Origin: Litorivicinus sp.
GTDB lineage: Bacteria > Pseudomonadota > Gammaproteobacteria > Pseudomonadales > Litorivicinaceae
Direction of reading: 5' to 3'
Assembly: GCA_018402605.1 (NCBI GenBank)
Contig: JAGYIK010000009.1
Location: 1 to 22,502 of the forward strand
Length of the DNA stretch: 22,502 bases
This document shows, one piece after another, positions 1 to 6,805 of this stretch. Each line of letters starts with the position of its first letter. Positions within the stretch are counted from its first letter, which is position 1. The notes under the pieces are model-generated. The model saw only the letters and a list, made by a program, of their open reading frames with translations. It was not told where the DNA came from and did no database searches. Both the position numbers and the translations under genes were made by a program.

Positions 1-798
1 GCCAACATCGACACTTTGGTCACTCAAGGACACCTGATCCTTGGACCGGCTTCGGGTATTCAGGCCTGTGGAGACATTGGACCCGGGCGGATGCTGGAAC
101 CGAACGATCTGGTTCATGCGCTCGAGCAACAGCTGGCAGCGGGTCCATTGGCCGGGCAGACGGTCATGGTCACTGCAGGGCCCACCCATGAACCCTTGGA
201 TCCGGTGCGGTATCTGGCCAACCGATCGTCAGGAAAAATGGGCTTTGCGATTGCAGCGGAAGCCGCTCGTCTCGGAGCGCGTGTGATTTTGATTACCGGC
301 CCTGTTCATATGGATGCACCGCGTGGTCTTCACTGCATCCGAGTCGAGACCGCAGACCAGATGCTCGAAGCTGTGTTGCGGGATCTGTCCGGCGTCGATC
401 TGTTCATCGGCGCGGCCGCCGTGTGTGATGTCCGACCGACAACTGTAAGCGAAGAGAAGTTAAAGAAATCCAAAGATGATCTGTCCTCAATCGCACTGAC
501 TGAGAATCCCGACATCATCCTGCAGGTCTCAACGCACCCCAACCGACCAGCGACGGTCATTGGCTTTGCGGCCGAAACCTCAGATCTCGATGCCCGGGCG
601 CGCGAGAAACTCGATCGCAAAGCGCTCGACTGGATCATTGCCAATGATGTGTCTCAAGGCCAAGTATTCGCGAAAGATCATACAGCCTGTCGTTTGATCG
701 GCCATTCCGCCGAAGATATCCACTTCACGGGGACCAAAGAGACGGTCGCTCGAGAACTGTTTGACCAATTGCTACCGATACTGATTGAAAGGACCTGA
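1..798 (+). CDS. coaBC: CoaBC C-terminal part (phosphopantothenate-cysteine ligase domain), 5' truncated by window
   Basis: Bifunctional coenzyme A biosynthesis enzyme. The part present covers the end of the CoaC decarboxylase half and all of the CoaB ligase half, which joins cysteine to 4'-phosphopantothenate using CTP. The frame is open from base 1, reading ANIDTL, so the gene starts upstream of the window; a TTG at base 16 is not a real start. QACGDIGPGRMLEP is the typical CoaC end. CoaB then shows VTAGPTHEPLDPVRYLANRSSGKMG, split here between the nucleotide-binding stretches TAGPTHEPLDPVR and NRSSGKMG. GAAAVCDVRP, EKLKKSK, TENPDIL-like and ANDVS motifs follow. The TGA is at 796-798, one base before the dut ATG, so the two genes are probably translationally coupled. 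The family assignment is secure. Confidence 0.95.
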   Translation, partial: ANIDTLVTQGHLILGPASGIQACGDIGPGRMLEPNDLVHALEQQLAAGPLAGQTVMVTAGPTHEPLDPVRYLANRSSGKMGFAIAAEAARLGARVILITGPVHMDAPRGLHCIRVETADQMLEAVLRDLSGVDLFIGAAAVCDVRPTTVSEEKLKKSKDDLSSIALTENPDIILQVSTHPNRPATVIGFAAETSDLDARAREKLDRKALDWIIANDVSQGQVFAKDHTACRLIGHSAEDIHFTGTKETVARELFDQLLPILIERT

Positions 799-799
799 A

Positions 800-1249
800 A
801 TGGAACTGAAATTTAAACGCCTCGATCCACGTGTGGGCACAGACTGGCCGATCCCAGAACTCGGCACACCGGGCTCTGCCGGTGTTGATCTCAGAGCATG
901 CTTGGATGCACCACTCACCTTGGCGCCAGGCGAAACAGCGCTGATTGGCACTGGGATCGCAATTCATCTGGATGATCCCGGTCTCTGTGCGCTCATTTTG
1001 CCGCGCAGCGGGCTTGGGCACCGCGGACTGGTCCTTGGTAATTTAGTGGGCCTCATTGATTCGGATTACCAAGGTGAGCTGAAAATCTCCACCTGGAATC
1101 GCGGTCAAGAATCACAGACCATTGAACCGGGCGATCGAATTGCACAATTGGTGATCACGCCCGTGATCCAACCGATATTTGTTGAGGTTGAAGCCTTTGA
1201 TGCCACAGACCGTGGCGAAGGCGGTTTTGGACACACAGGGACGCGCTAA
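800..1249 (+). CDS. dut: Deoxyuridine 5'-triphosphate nucleotidohydrolase (dUTPase)
   Basis: Cytosolic trimeric dUTPase, which hydrolyses dUTP to dUMP and pyrophosphate. This keeps uracil out of DNA and feeds dTMP synthesis. The 149-residue protein has all five family motifs in order: TPGSAGVDLRA (motif 1), LPRSGLGHRG (2), GLIDSDYQGELK (3, with the catalytic Asp), PGDRIAQLV (4) and the C-terminal RGEGGFGHTGT (5). I chose the ATG at 800 because it directly follows the coaBC stop and gives MELKFKRLDPRV, a typical N-terminus. An in-frame TTG at 785 would add five residues inside coaBC. The stop TAA at 1247-1249 shares its last A with the algC ATG. The coaBC-dut-algC-argB order is the Pseudomonas-type arrangement. 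Confidence 0.97.
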   Translation: MELKFKRLDPRVGTDWPIPELGTPGSAGVDLRACLDAPLTLAPGETALIGTGIAIHLDDPGLCALILPRSGLGHRGLVLGNLVGLIDSDYQGELKISTWNRGQESQTIEPGDRIAQLVITPVIQPIFVEVEAFDATDRGEGGFGHTGTR

Positions 1250-2631
1250 TGTCAGACATGGATGCCACAATTTTTCGCGCATATGATGTGCGCGGCACTG
1301 TTCCCAATCAGTTGAATCCAGAAGTTGTTGAGTTATTGGGCCAGGCGATCGGCACATTGGCGAAATCACGCGGCGAGCAAGTCATCGTCACCGCCCGGGA
1401 TGGACGACTCTCAGGCCCTGAATTACAAGCGGCGTTGAATCGCGGCATCTGCGCTGCCGGCCTTGATGTGATCGATGTGGGCATGGTGCCAACACCTGTC
1501 TTGTATTTTGCTGCGCTGACAGAAGGAACAGGCTCTGGTGTCATGGTGACCGGCAGTCACAATCCGCCTGACTACAACGGCTTTAAAATGATGATCGCCG
1601 GCCACACGCTCTATGGCGAAGACATCACCAGCCTGTATGACGCCATTCAAGCCGGTACGCTGACCTCCGGTTCAGGCCACATCACTGCGTGCGACGCTCT
1701 GTCAGCCTATCAGGCACGCATTCAGGACGATGTGCATCTTGCGAAACCACTGAAAGTCGCCATCGACTGCGGCAATGGCGTAGCCGGTGTCTGCGCAGAA
1801 GCGCTATTCACGTCACTTGGCTGTGAGGTCGTACCCTTGTTTACGGATGTGGATGGCACCTTTCCAAACCACCACCCCGATCCATCTAAACCAAAAAATC
1901 TCGTCGACGTCATTGCGGCGGTAAAAGCCCATGGCTGTGACCTTGGCCTGGCCTTCGATGGGGATGGCGATCGCGTGGGTGTCATCACCGAAACCGGCGA
2001 ATCGATTTACCCAGACCGCCTGATGATGCTGTTAGCGCAAGACGTTCTCAGCAGAAACCCCGGCGCAACGGTCATTTACGATGTGAAATGCAGTCGACAT
2101 CTGGGTCCGGTCATTGAGCGCGCCGGTGGCTTACCCATGATGTGGAAAACCGGCCACAGCCTGGTGAAGGCCAAAATGAAAGAGACAGGCGCTCTGTTGG
2201 CAGGCGAGATGAGCGGACACATCTTCTTTAAAGAGCGCTGGCTCGGCTTTGATGATGGACTCTACACCGCGGCACGGTTATTGGAGATTTTTGCGAAAAG
2301 CCAGACATCCGTAGCCGCGCACTTCGCCAATATTCCAAATGACATCTCAACACCCGAGCTGAATATTGAAGTCACCGACACCGCCAAGTTCGCCATCGTT
2401 GAACGGGTAGCCACGATCATGGCGCAGCGGAACCTGCCGCTCTCCACCATTGATGGGGTGCGCATGGATCTCGACTCGGGCTGGGGCTTGATTCGGTGCT
2501 CCAACACCACACCCAATCTGGTGTTACGATTTGAAGCCGAATCAGAGGTTGCACTGGAGTCGATCCGCAATGAGATGCTCAGTGCGTTAAAAGAAGCCGA
2601 ACCCAGTCTGGAGCTTAAAAATTTATGCTGA
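1249..2631 (+). CDS. algC: Phosphomannomutase/phosphoglucomutase (AlgC type)
   Basis: Alpha-D-phosphohexomutase that interconverts mannose-1-P and mannose-6-P, or glucose-1-P and glucose-6-P, supplying sugar nucleotides for LPS and exopolysaccharide. The 460 residues carry the phosphoserine loop TGSHNPPDYNG with the active Ser at about residue 103. The metal loop FDGDGDRVGV has its Asp triad at about 237, 239 and 241. The sugar-specificity loop GEMSGHIFF lies at about 319-327, and the phosphate-binding motif RCSNTTPNLVLRFEA starts near 416. The four domains appear complete. The start overlaps the dut stop by one base (TAATG), and the stop overlaps the argB start by seven bases, so it is clearly operonic. 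Substrate preference cannot be read from sequence alone; the symbol follows the Pseudomonas homologue with the same neighbours. Confidence 0.93.
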   Translation: MSDMDATIFRAYDVRGTVPNQLNPEVVELLGQAIGTLAKSRGEQVIVTARDGRLSGPELQAALNRGICAAGLDVIDVGMVPTPVLYFAALTEGTGSGVMVTGSHNPPDYNGFKMMIAGHTLYGEDITSLYDAIQAGTLTSGSGHITACDALSAYQARIQDDVHLAKPLKVAIDCGNGVAGVCAEALFTSLGCEVVPLFTDVDGTFPNHHPDPSKPKNLVDVIAAVKAHGCDLGLAFDGDGDRVGVITETGESIYPDRLMMLLAQDVLSRNPGATVIYDVKCSRHLGPVIERAGGLPMMWKTGHSLVKAKMKETGALLAGEMSGHIFFKERWLGFDDGLYTAARLLEIFAKSQTSVAAHFANIPNDISTPELNIEVTDTAKFAIVERVATIMAQRNLPLSTIDGVRMDLDSGWGLIRCSNTTPNLVLRFEAESEVALESIRNEMLSALKEAEPSLELKNLC

Positions 2632-3527
2632 CTCTGGCACGCGCCACTGAAGTGGCTCAAGTCCTCACTGAAGCACTGCCGTACATCCAGCGTTTTTCTG
2701 GGCGCACGATCGTTGTGAAGTATGGCGGCAACGCAATGACCGATGAGGCGCTCAAGGCCTCCTTTGCACGCGATATTGTGCTGATGCAAACCGTCGGTAT
2801 GCGCCCGATCGTTGTGCACGGTGGCGGTCCACAAATCGGCGAACTACTGGAGCGATTGAATATTGAATCCAAGTTCATTGACGGCATGCGTGTCACCACA
2901 GAAGAAACCATGGATGTGGTGGAGATGGTCCTTGGCGGCCTGGTCAACAAAGAGATTGTCAGCCTGTTGAACCAAGCAGGCGGCCGTGCCATGGGGCTGA
3001 CCGGCAAGGACGGTCAATTCATCCGTGCCAGCCAATTGAAAATCGAACGGAAGACACCGGAGCTGGAAGCGCCTGAGATCATCGACATTGGTCACGTTGG
3101 CCAGGTGGAAGCGATCGATACGCGGATCCTGACAATGCTGACGGAAAACGACGTGATTCCGGTCGTCGCACCCATTGGAGTCGGCCCCAACGGCGAGTCC
3201 TACAACATCAATGCCGATCTAGTGGCTGGTAAACTCGCCGAAGTTTTAAAAGCGGAAAAGCTGATGTTACTGACCAACACAGCTGGCGTATTGAACAAAG
3301 AGGGGCAGGTGGTCACTGGGCTCGTGGCAGAGGAAGTGCAAGCATTGATTGGCGATGGCACGATCTCTGGCGGCATGCTCCCGAAGGTTGGATGCGCACT
3401 CTCCGCTGTCAACGCAGGGGTCAACAGTGCCCACATTGTCGATGGCCGCGTGCCGCACTCCGTGCTGCTGGAAATTTTTACCGACCAGGGCGTTGGAACG
3501 CAGATTCTCAGGAAGCGAACAGGCTAA
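2625..3527 (+). CDS. argB: Acetylglutamate kinase
   Basis: Phosphorylates N-acetylglutamate with ATP, the second and usually feedback-controlled step of arginine synthesis, in the cytosol. The 300-residue amino-acid-kinase fold shows KYGGNAM at about 32-38 (phosphate and Lys binding), VVHGGGPQIG at about 63-72, GMRVTT near 87-92 and MVLGGLVNKEIV. GLTGKDG, NINADLVAGKLA and GGMLPKV near the C-terminus are the nucleotide and substrate elements. The long N-terminal helix (about residues 5-24) before the kinase core is typical of hexameric, arginine-inhibited forms, so arginine feedback is likely but inferred. The ATG at 2625 lies seven bases inside the end of algC. The stop is only six bases from the stop of convergent pyrE. 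Confidence 0.97.
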   Translation: MLTLARATEVAQVLTEALPYIQRFSGRTIVVKYGGNAMTDEALKASFARDIVLMQTVGMRPIVVHGGGPQIGELLERLNIESKFIDGMRVTTEETMDVVEMVLGGLVNKEIVSLLNQAGGRAMGLTGKDGQFIRASQLKIERKTPELEAPEIIDIGHVGQVEAIDTRILTMLTENDVIPVVAPIGVGPNGESYNINADLVAGKLAEVLKAEKLMLLTNTAGVLNKEGQVVTGLVAEEVQALIGDGTISGGMLPKVGCALSAVNAGVNSAHIVDGRVPHSVLLEIFTDQGVGTQILRKRTG

Positions 3528-3533
3528 ATCGGA

Positions 3534-4184
3534 TCAGGCCATCGCGCCATACTGGGCGCGGTAGGCCTCGATGCGCGGTGCAACCGACGCATCCACCCGA
3601 GAATCGTCAAGCGCGAAGGCCATGATATCGTCAAGCGTCACAATCGAGATGGGCGTTAATGCAAACTGCGATGCCAATTCAGCCAGTGCGGATTGCGTCC
3701 CCGTTTGACCCCGCTCTTGACGATCCACAGCCACGCAAAACGCACGTAAATGCGCATCAAACCCGCCAATAAATTCAACCGACTCGCGCACCGCCGTTCC
3801 TGCGGTGACAACATCGTCAATCGCTAAAATTCGACCAGACAAGGGTGCACCCAACAGCGATCCGCCCTCGCCATGTGCTTTCACCTCTTTACGATTAAAA
3901 GACACCGGAAAGTCCTCACCAGACTCGGCAAACGCAATGGCCACAGCGGTGGCCAACGGAATTCCCTTGTAGGCAGGGCCAAACAAACCATCGAATCCGA
4001 CGCCACTCGCTTTGATGGCGTCTCGGTAGCACTCACCAAGAATTCGCAGCTGATGGCCGGTGGAAAATGCCGAAGCATTGAAGAAGTACGGACTCACTCG
4101 GCCGGATTTCAAAGTGAACTCGCCAAAGCGCAATGCATGGGCATTGAGAGCCAATTCGAGAAAGGAACGCTTGTATGGGGCCAT
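3534..4184 (-). CDS. pyrE: Orotate phosphoribosyltransferase
   Basis: Transfers phosphoribose from PRPP to orotate to make orotidine 5'-phosphate in de novo pyrimidine synthesis. The 216-residue protein matches the usual family length. It has the N-terminal FGEFTLKSGRVSPYF signature, the flexible catalytic loop RKEVKAHGEGGSL (about 98-110) and the 13-residue PRPP-binding motif ILAIDDVVTAGTA (about 119-131). Translation starts at the ATG complementary to 4182-4184, with no strong Shine-Dalgarno. Unlike in enterobacteria it does not follow rph. It is convergent to argB and divergent from crc. A small hairpin lies in its leader (see 4226-4245). Confidence 0.97.
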   Translation of the reverse strand: MAPYKRSFLELALNAHALRFGEFTLKSGRVSPYFFNASAFSTGHQLRILGECYRDAIKASGVGFDGLFGPAYKGIPLATAVAIAFAESGEDFPVSFNRKEVKAHGEGGSLLGAPLSGRILAIDDVVTAGTAVRESVEFIGGFDAHLRAFCVAVDRQERGQTGTQSALAELASQFALTPISIVTLDDIMAFALDDSRVDASVAPRIEAYRAQYGAMA

Positions 4185-4225
4185 AAGACACGTCTAACAT
4201 TGCTTTAATACGTTTAAAAATAGTA

Positions 4226-4245
4226 CACCAGACATGGGTTTGGTG
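4226..4245 (-). promoter_or_regulatory. Small hairpin in the pyrE leader, possible attenuator or operator
   Basis: In the 87-base gap between the pyrE and crc starts, the minus strand reads CACCAAACCCATGTCTGGTG. This can fold into a five-pair stem, an A-C mismatch, two more pairs and a four-base loop. Five bases further on in the pyrE direction there is a run of five T. The pyrE start codon is about 42 bases downstream. An attenuator-like role in pyrimidine control is possible, since some gammaproteobacterial pyrE genes have one. The stem is short and interrupted, so this may be chance. No strong promoter stands out for either gene in this gap. Confidence 0.2.
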
Positions 4246-4271
4246 CTTCATACAAGGATGTGTTTCCCTTG

Positions 4272-5066
4272 ATGCGAGTAATTAGCCTGCGCTGCAACGG
4301 CCTCATTTCAGCAGCCAAGCAAGGGCTTATCGACTGGCTAGCCAGCAAAGATGCAGACGTTATTTGCCTGCAGGATGTGCGTGTGCGCGAGTACAAGGTG
4401 ATCGATGACCCGCGGTTTTGTCCCGAGGGCTTCACGCCATTTTACTTTGAAGGCGAGGACGAAAAACGCGGTGGCGTCGCCATTTGGACCCGACATACGC
4501 CAAAAGCCGTCATGCGGGGACTGGGCTCGTACCAGCTCGATCGTGATGGCCGATACATCCAAGCCGATTTCGATAATGTCAGCGTGGTCTCCATCTTGCC
4601 GCCCGCCCCCTGGGAAGGCGACCCCGACGCACGATTGAGCTTCACGGAAACGCTCGATGGCTGGATGCGCAAGATTCGAAAAAAGCGCCGGCATTTCATT
4701 TTTTGCGGTGACTTTGGTGTTGCAGCGAGAACACTCGATCTCGAGGAATGGCATAAACACAACGATTCACCCGGATTCAGTAAACAAGACCGCCAATGGC
4801 TTGACGGACTCCTCAATGAAGCGGGATACGTCGACGCATTCCGTGCTGTCTTCTCCAATGAACCCGCATACAGCTGGTTCCCGGATGACACGGTATTTGG
4901 CATGGCAAACCCAGGTGCATGGCGCACAGACCTGCAATTGGTCTCACAGGAAATTTCGCGTCGCATCCTCGCGGCGGGATATGTCACCAAGCGGCCATTC
5001 GATGACCGCATTCCGTTAATCGTCGATTATGAGCTCGACCTTAACGATGATGACGAGGACGATTAG
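4272..5066 (+). CDS. crc: Crc-like catabolite repression control protein (exonuclease III/EEP fold)
   Basis: Member of the exonuclease III-like endonuclease/exonuclease/phosphatase family that closely resembles Pseudomonas Crc, the partner of Hfq in translational carbon catabolite repression. The 264 residues begin MRVISLRCNGL and contain ADVICLQDVR, where ExoIII enzymes have an LQE motif. GRYIQADFDNVSV, KKRRHFIFCGDFGVA (ExoIII has GDxN) and the C-terminal IPLIVDYEL (ExoIII has a catalytic DH pair) follow. As in known Crc proteins, several catalytic nuclease residues are replaced, so a regulatory rather than DNA-repair role is inferred. The tail LNDDDEDD is strongly acidic. I chose the ATG at 4272; GTG 4260 and TTG 4269 are in-frame alternatives, with AAGGA at 4254-4258. 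The 3' end overlaps rph by four bases, tail to tail. Confidence 0.85.
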   Translation: MRVISLRCNGLISAAKQGLIDWLASKDADVICLQDVRVREYKVIDDPRFCPEGFTPFYFEGEDEKRGGVAIWTRHTPKAVMRGLGSYQLDRDGRYIQADFDNVSVVSILPPAPWEGDPDARLSFTETLDGWMRKIRKKRRHFIFCGDFGVAARTLDLEEWHKHNDSPGFSKQDRQWLDGLLNEAGYVDAFRAVFSNEPAYSWFPDDTVFGMANPGAWRTDLQLVSQEISRRILAAGYVTKRPFDDRIPLIVDYELDLNDDDEDD

Positions 5067-5782
5067 CCCTCGGCCAAGACCTGGTGTTGTGCTTCGATGA
5101 GCTCGCGAATACCTTGCTCGCCGAGATCGACGAGGGCATTCAGTTCTGCGCGAGTAAAGGCTGCATTCTCAGCGGTACCCTGAATCTCGATTAACTCTCC
5201 GGCCTCTGTCATCACCAGGTTCAAATCGGAATCCGCATTGGAATCTTCGGCATAATCCAGGTCCAAAACCGGCGTGCCGCGATAAACACCCACAGAAACC
5301 GCCGCGACAAAACCCACCAACGGATCCTCGACCAACTGGCCTGAGCGCTGCAGCGTATTGAGCGCATCCACCAATGCGACCATACCGCCAGTGATCGCCG
5401 CAGTCCGAGTTCCACCATCTGCCTGCAATACATCGCAATCAATCGTAATTTGACGCTCCCCGAGGCGCTTTAAATCGACCGAAGCGCGCAATGCGCGGCC
5501 GATCAGACGCTGAATCTCCTGCGTGCGGCCACTCTGCCGCCCCCGTGCCGCCTCGCGATCACTGCGTGTGTGTGTGGCACCCGGTAACATGCCGTACTCA
5601 GCCGTGACCCAACCCTGACCTTTGCCCTTCATCCAGCGTGGCACTTGATCACTCACCGATGCAGTGCACAGCACCCGAGTATCGCCAAAGGCCACCAGGA
5701 CAGAACCGGCGGCATGGCGTGTGAAATGACGGGTAAAAGAAATCGAACGGAGCGCATTGGGTGCGCGGCCACTGGGTCGCAT
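5063..5782 (-). CDS. rph: Ribonuclease PH
   Basis: Phosphate-dependent 3'-to-5' exoribonuclease that trims tRNA precursors and other RNAs. The 239-residue protein begins MRPSGR, the family's usual N-terminus. It has GDTRVLCTASV, the phosphate-binding RGRQSGRTQEIQRLIGRALR stretch (about 80-99) and DCDVLQADGGTRTAAITGG (about 125-143). DLDYAEDSNADSDLN near 184-198 holds the conserved metal-binding acidic residues. The start has a GAGG Shine-Dalgarno about seven bases upstream. The length is full, so this is not the frameshifted form known from E. coli K-12. It is divergent from gmk, and its end overlaps the end of crc by four bases. Confidence 0.97.
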   Translation of the reverse strand: MRPSGRAPNALRSISFTRHFTRHAAGSVLVAFGDTRVLCTASVSDQVPRWMKGKGQGWVTAEYGMLPGATHTRSDREAARGRQSGRTQEIQRLIGRALRASVDLKRLGERQITIDCDVLQADGGTRTAAITGGMVALVDALNTLQRSGQLVEDPLVGFVAAVSVGVYRGTPVLDLDYAEDSNADSDLNLVMTEAGELIEIQGTAENAAFTRAELNALVDLGEQGIRELIEAQHQVLAEG

Positions 5783-5851
5783 GGCAGAACCTCATAAATT
5801 GGACTAAGCTTTCAAATTGTCGCCATTATGACCATCTTGAACGGATCCGCC

Positions 5852-6472
5852 ATGCCAGAGGGCCAGCTTTTTGTCATTTCTGCACCCTCAGGGGCAGGTA
5901 AAACCAGCTTAGTCGCGGCGACCCTCGCTCGTGTACCGCATCTCACGGTCAGTGTGTCCCACACCACACGATCACCAAGGCCCGGTGAGCAGGATGGTCG
6001 AGACTATCATTTCGTCAGCATTGTGGAATTTCAGATGCTGATTACCGAGGGCGCATTATTTGAGCATGCCGAAGTCTTCGGAAATTATTACGGCACGGCA
6101 CGCGACAGTGTGATGGCACAATTGCAATCTGGACTGGATGTCATCCTTGAGATTGATTGGCAAGGCGCGGCGCAAGTGCGCGACCTGTGGCCAAACGCAG
6201 TCTCCGTCTTTATCCTGCCGCCGACCCGGGATGCCTTGCGGGAACGATTGATCGGCCGTCGGCAAGATGACCCAAGCATCATAGATCAGCGCATGGCAGA
6301 GGCCGACGAGACCATCGCACAGGCACCTTTTTTTGATCACTGGGTGATTAACGATGATTTTGAGACTGCCTTGGATCAGTTGCGGGCTCTAATCATTGGC
6401 TACCGCACGCGACGTGATGTGGTCCGCGCGCAAACTACGAATTTTCTTGAAAAACTTCTCGGTCAGGCGTAA
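5852..6472 (+). CDS. gmk: Guanylate kinase
   Basis: Phosphorylates GMP to GDP with ATP, an essential step in guanine nucleotide recycling that also supplies the precursor for GTP and (p)ppGpp. The P-loop SAPSGAGKTSL lies close to the N-terminus. It is followed by SHTTRSPRPGEQDGRDYHF (GMP binding), NYYGTARDSV, DVILEIDWQGAAQVR and the lid region GRRQDD. I chose the ATG at 5852, giving 206 residues and MPEGQLFVISAPSG, which fits the family. CGGA at 5842-5845 is a usable Shine-Dalgarno. An in-frame ATG at 5828 would add eight residues (214 aa) but has no visible ribosome site. The next gene is rpoZ, 49 bases downstream, as in many gammaproteobacteria. Confidence 0.95.
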   Translation: MPEGQLFVISAPSGAGKTSLVAATLARVPHLTVSVSHTTRSPRPGEQDGRDYHFVSIVEFQMLITEGALFEHAEVFGNYYGTARDSVMAQLQSGLDVILEIDWQGAAQVRDLWPNAVSVFILPPTRDALRERLIGRRQDDPSIIDQRMAEADETIAQAPFFDHWVINDDFETALDQLRALIIGYRTRRDVVRAQTTNFLEKLLGQA

Positions 6473-6484
6473 ATCCCATATACT
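6447..6484 (+). promoter_or_regulatory. Weak candidate promoter for rpoZ-spoT-ridA
   Basis: The end of gmk and the 49-base gap hold TTGAAA at 6447-6452, which fits a -35 box. It is followed either by TAAATC at 6470-6475 after 17 bases, or by the better -10-like TATACT at 6479-6484 with a spacing that is too long. Neither pair is convincing. rpoZ may simply be read from a promoter ahead of gmk. The rpoZ start itself has a clear GAGGA Shine-Dalgarno at 6511-6515. Confidence 0.2.
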
Positions 6485-6521
6485 GTGACGTTCCCCCGGA
6501 TTTATTGATTGAGGATGACCC

Positions 6522-6803
6522 ATGGCTCGAGTGACTGTCGAAGACTGTCTAGAGAATGTCGAAAACCGTTTTGAGTTGGTAATGCTTGGCACGCGTCGCG
6601 CACGCCAGCTCTCAACAGGCGGTAAAGATCCGCTCGTTCCCGAAGAAAATGACAAGCCCACTGTAGTCGCGTTACGCGAGATTGCTGAAGGCTTGATCAA
6701 CCGCGAAGCGTTGGACGCTGAAGATGCGCGGACGGAAGCTGAGCTTGAAATGGCCCGCGCGCGTTTTGAACCGCGCCAGCCGGTGTTCGATACCGACTTC
6801 TAA
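6522..6803 (+). CDS. rpoZ: DNA-directed RNA polymerase omega subunit
   Basis: Small RNA polymerase subunit that assists beta' folding and core assembly, and forms part of a ppGpp-binding site in proteobacteria. The 93-residue protein begins MARVTVEDCLENVENRFELV and contains GTRRARQLSTGG and the conserved NDKPTVVALREIAEGLI. These are diagnostic of the family despite its small size. The C-terminal third is acidic and less conserved. GAGGA at 6511-6515, six bases before the ATG, sets the start. It lies two bases before spoT, which joins a ppGpp target and the ppGpp enzyme in one unit. Confidence 0.97.
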   Translation: MARVTVEDCLENVENRFELVMLGTRRARQLSTGGKDPLVPEENDKPTVVALREIAEGLINREALDAEDARTEAELEMARARFEPRQPVFDTDF

Positions 6804-6805
6804 CG

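Noticed and set aside
2262..2834. A 190-codon open frame on the minus strand across the algC-argB junction
   Set aside because: It is a shadow of two well-supported overlapping genes and shows no family motif.
4442..5011. A 189-codon open frame on the minus strand opposite crc
   Set aside because: It is antisense to a strongly supported gene and its Ser/Arg-rich translation is typical of a shadow frame.
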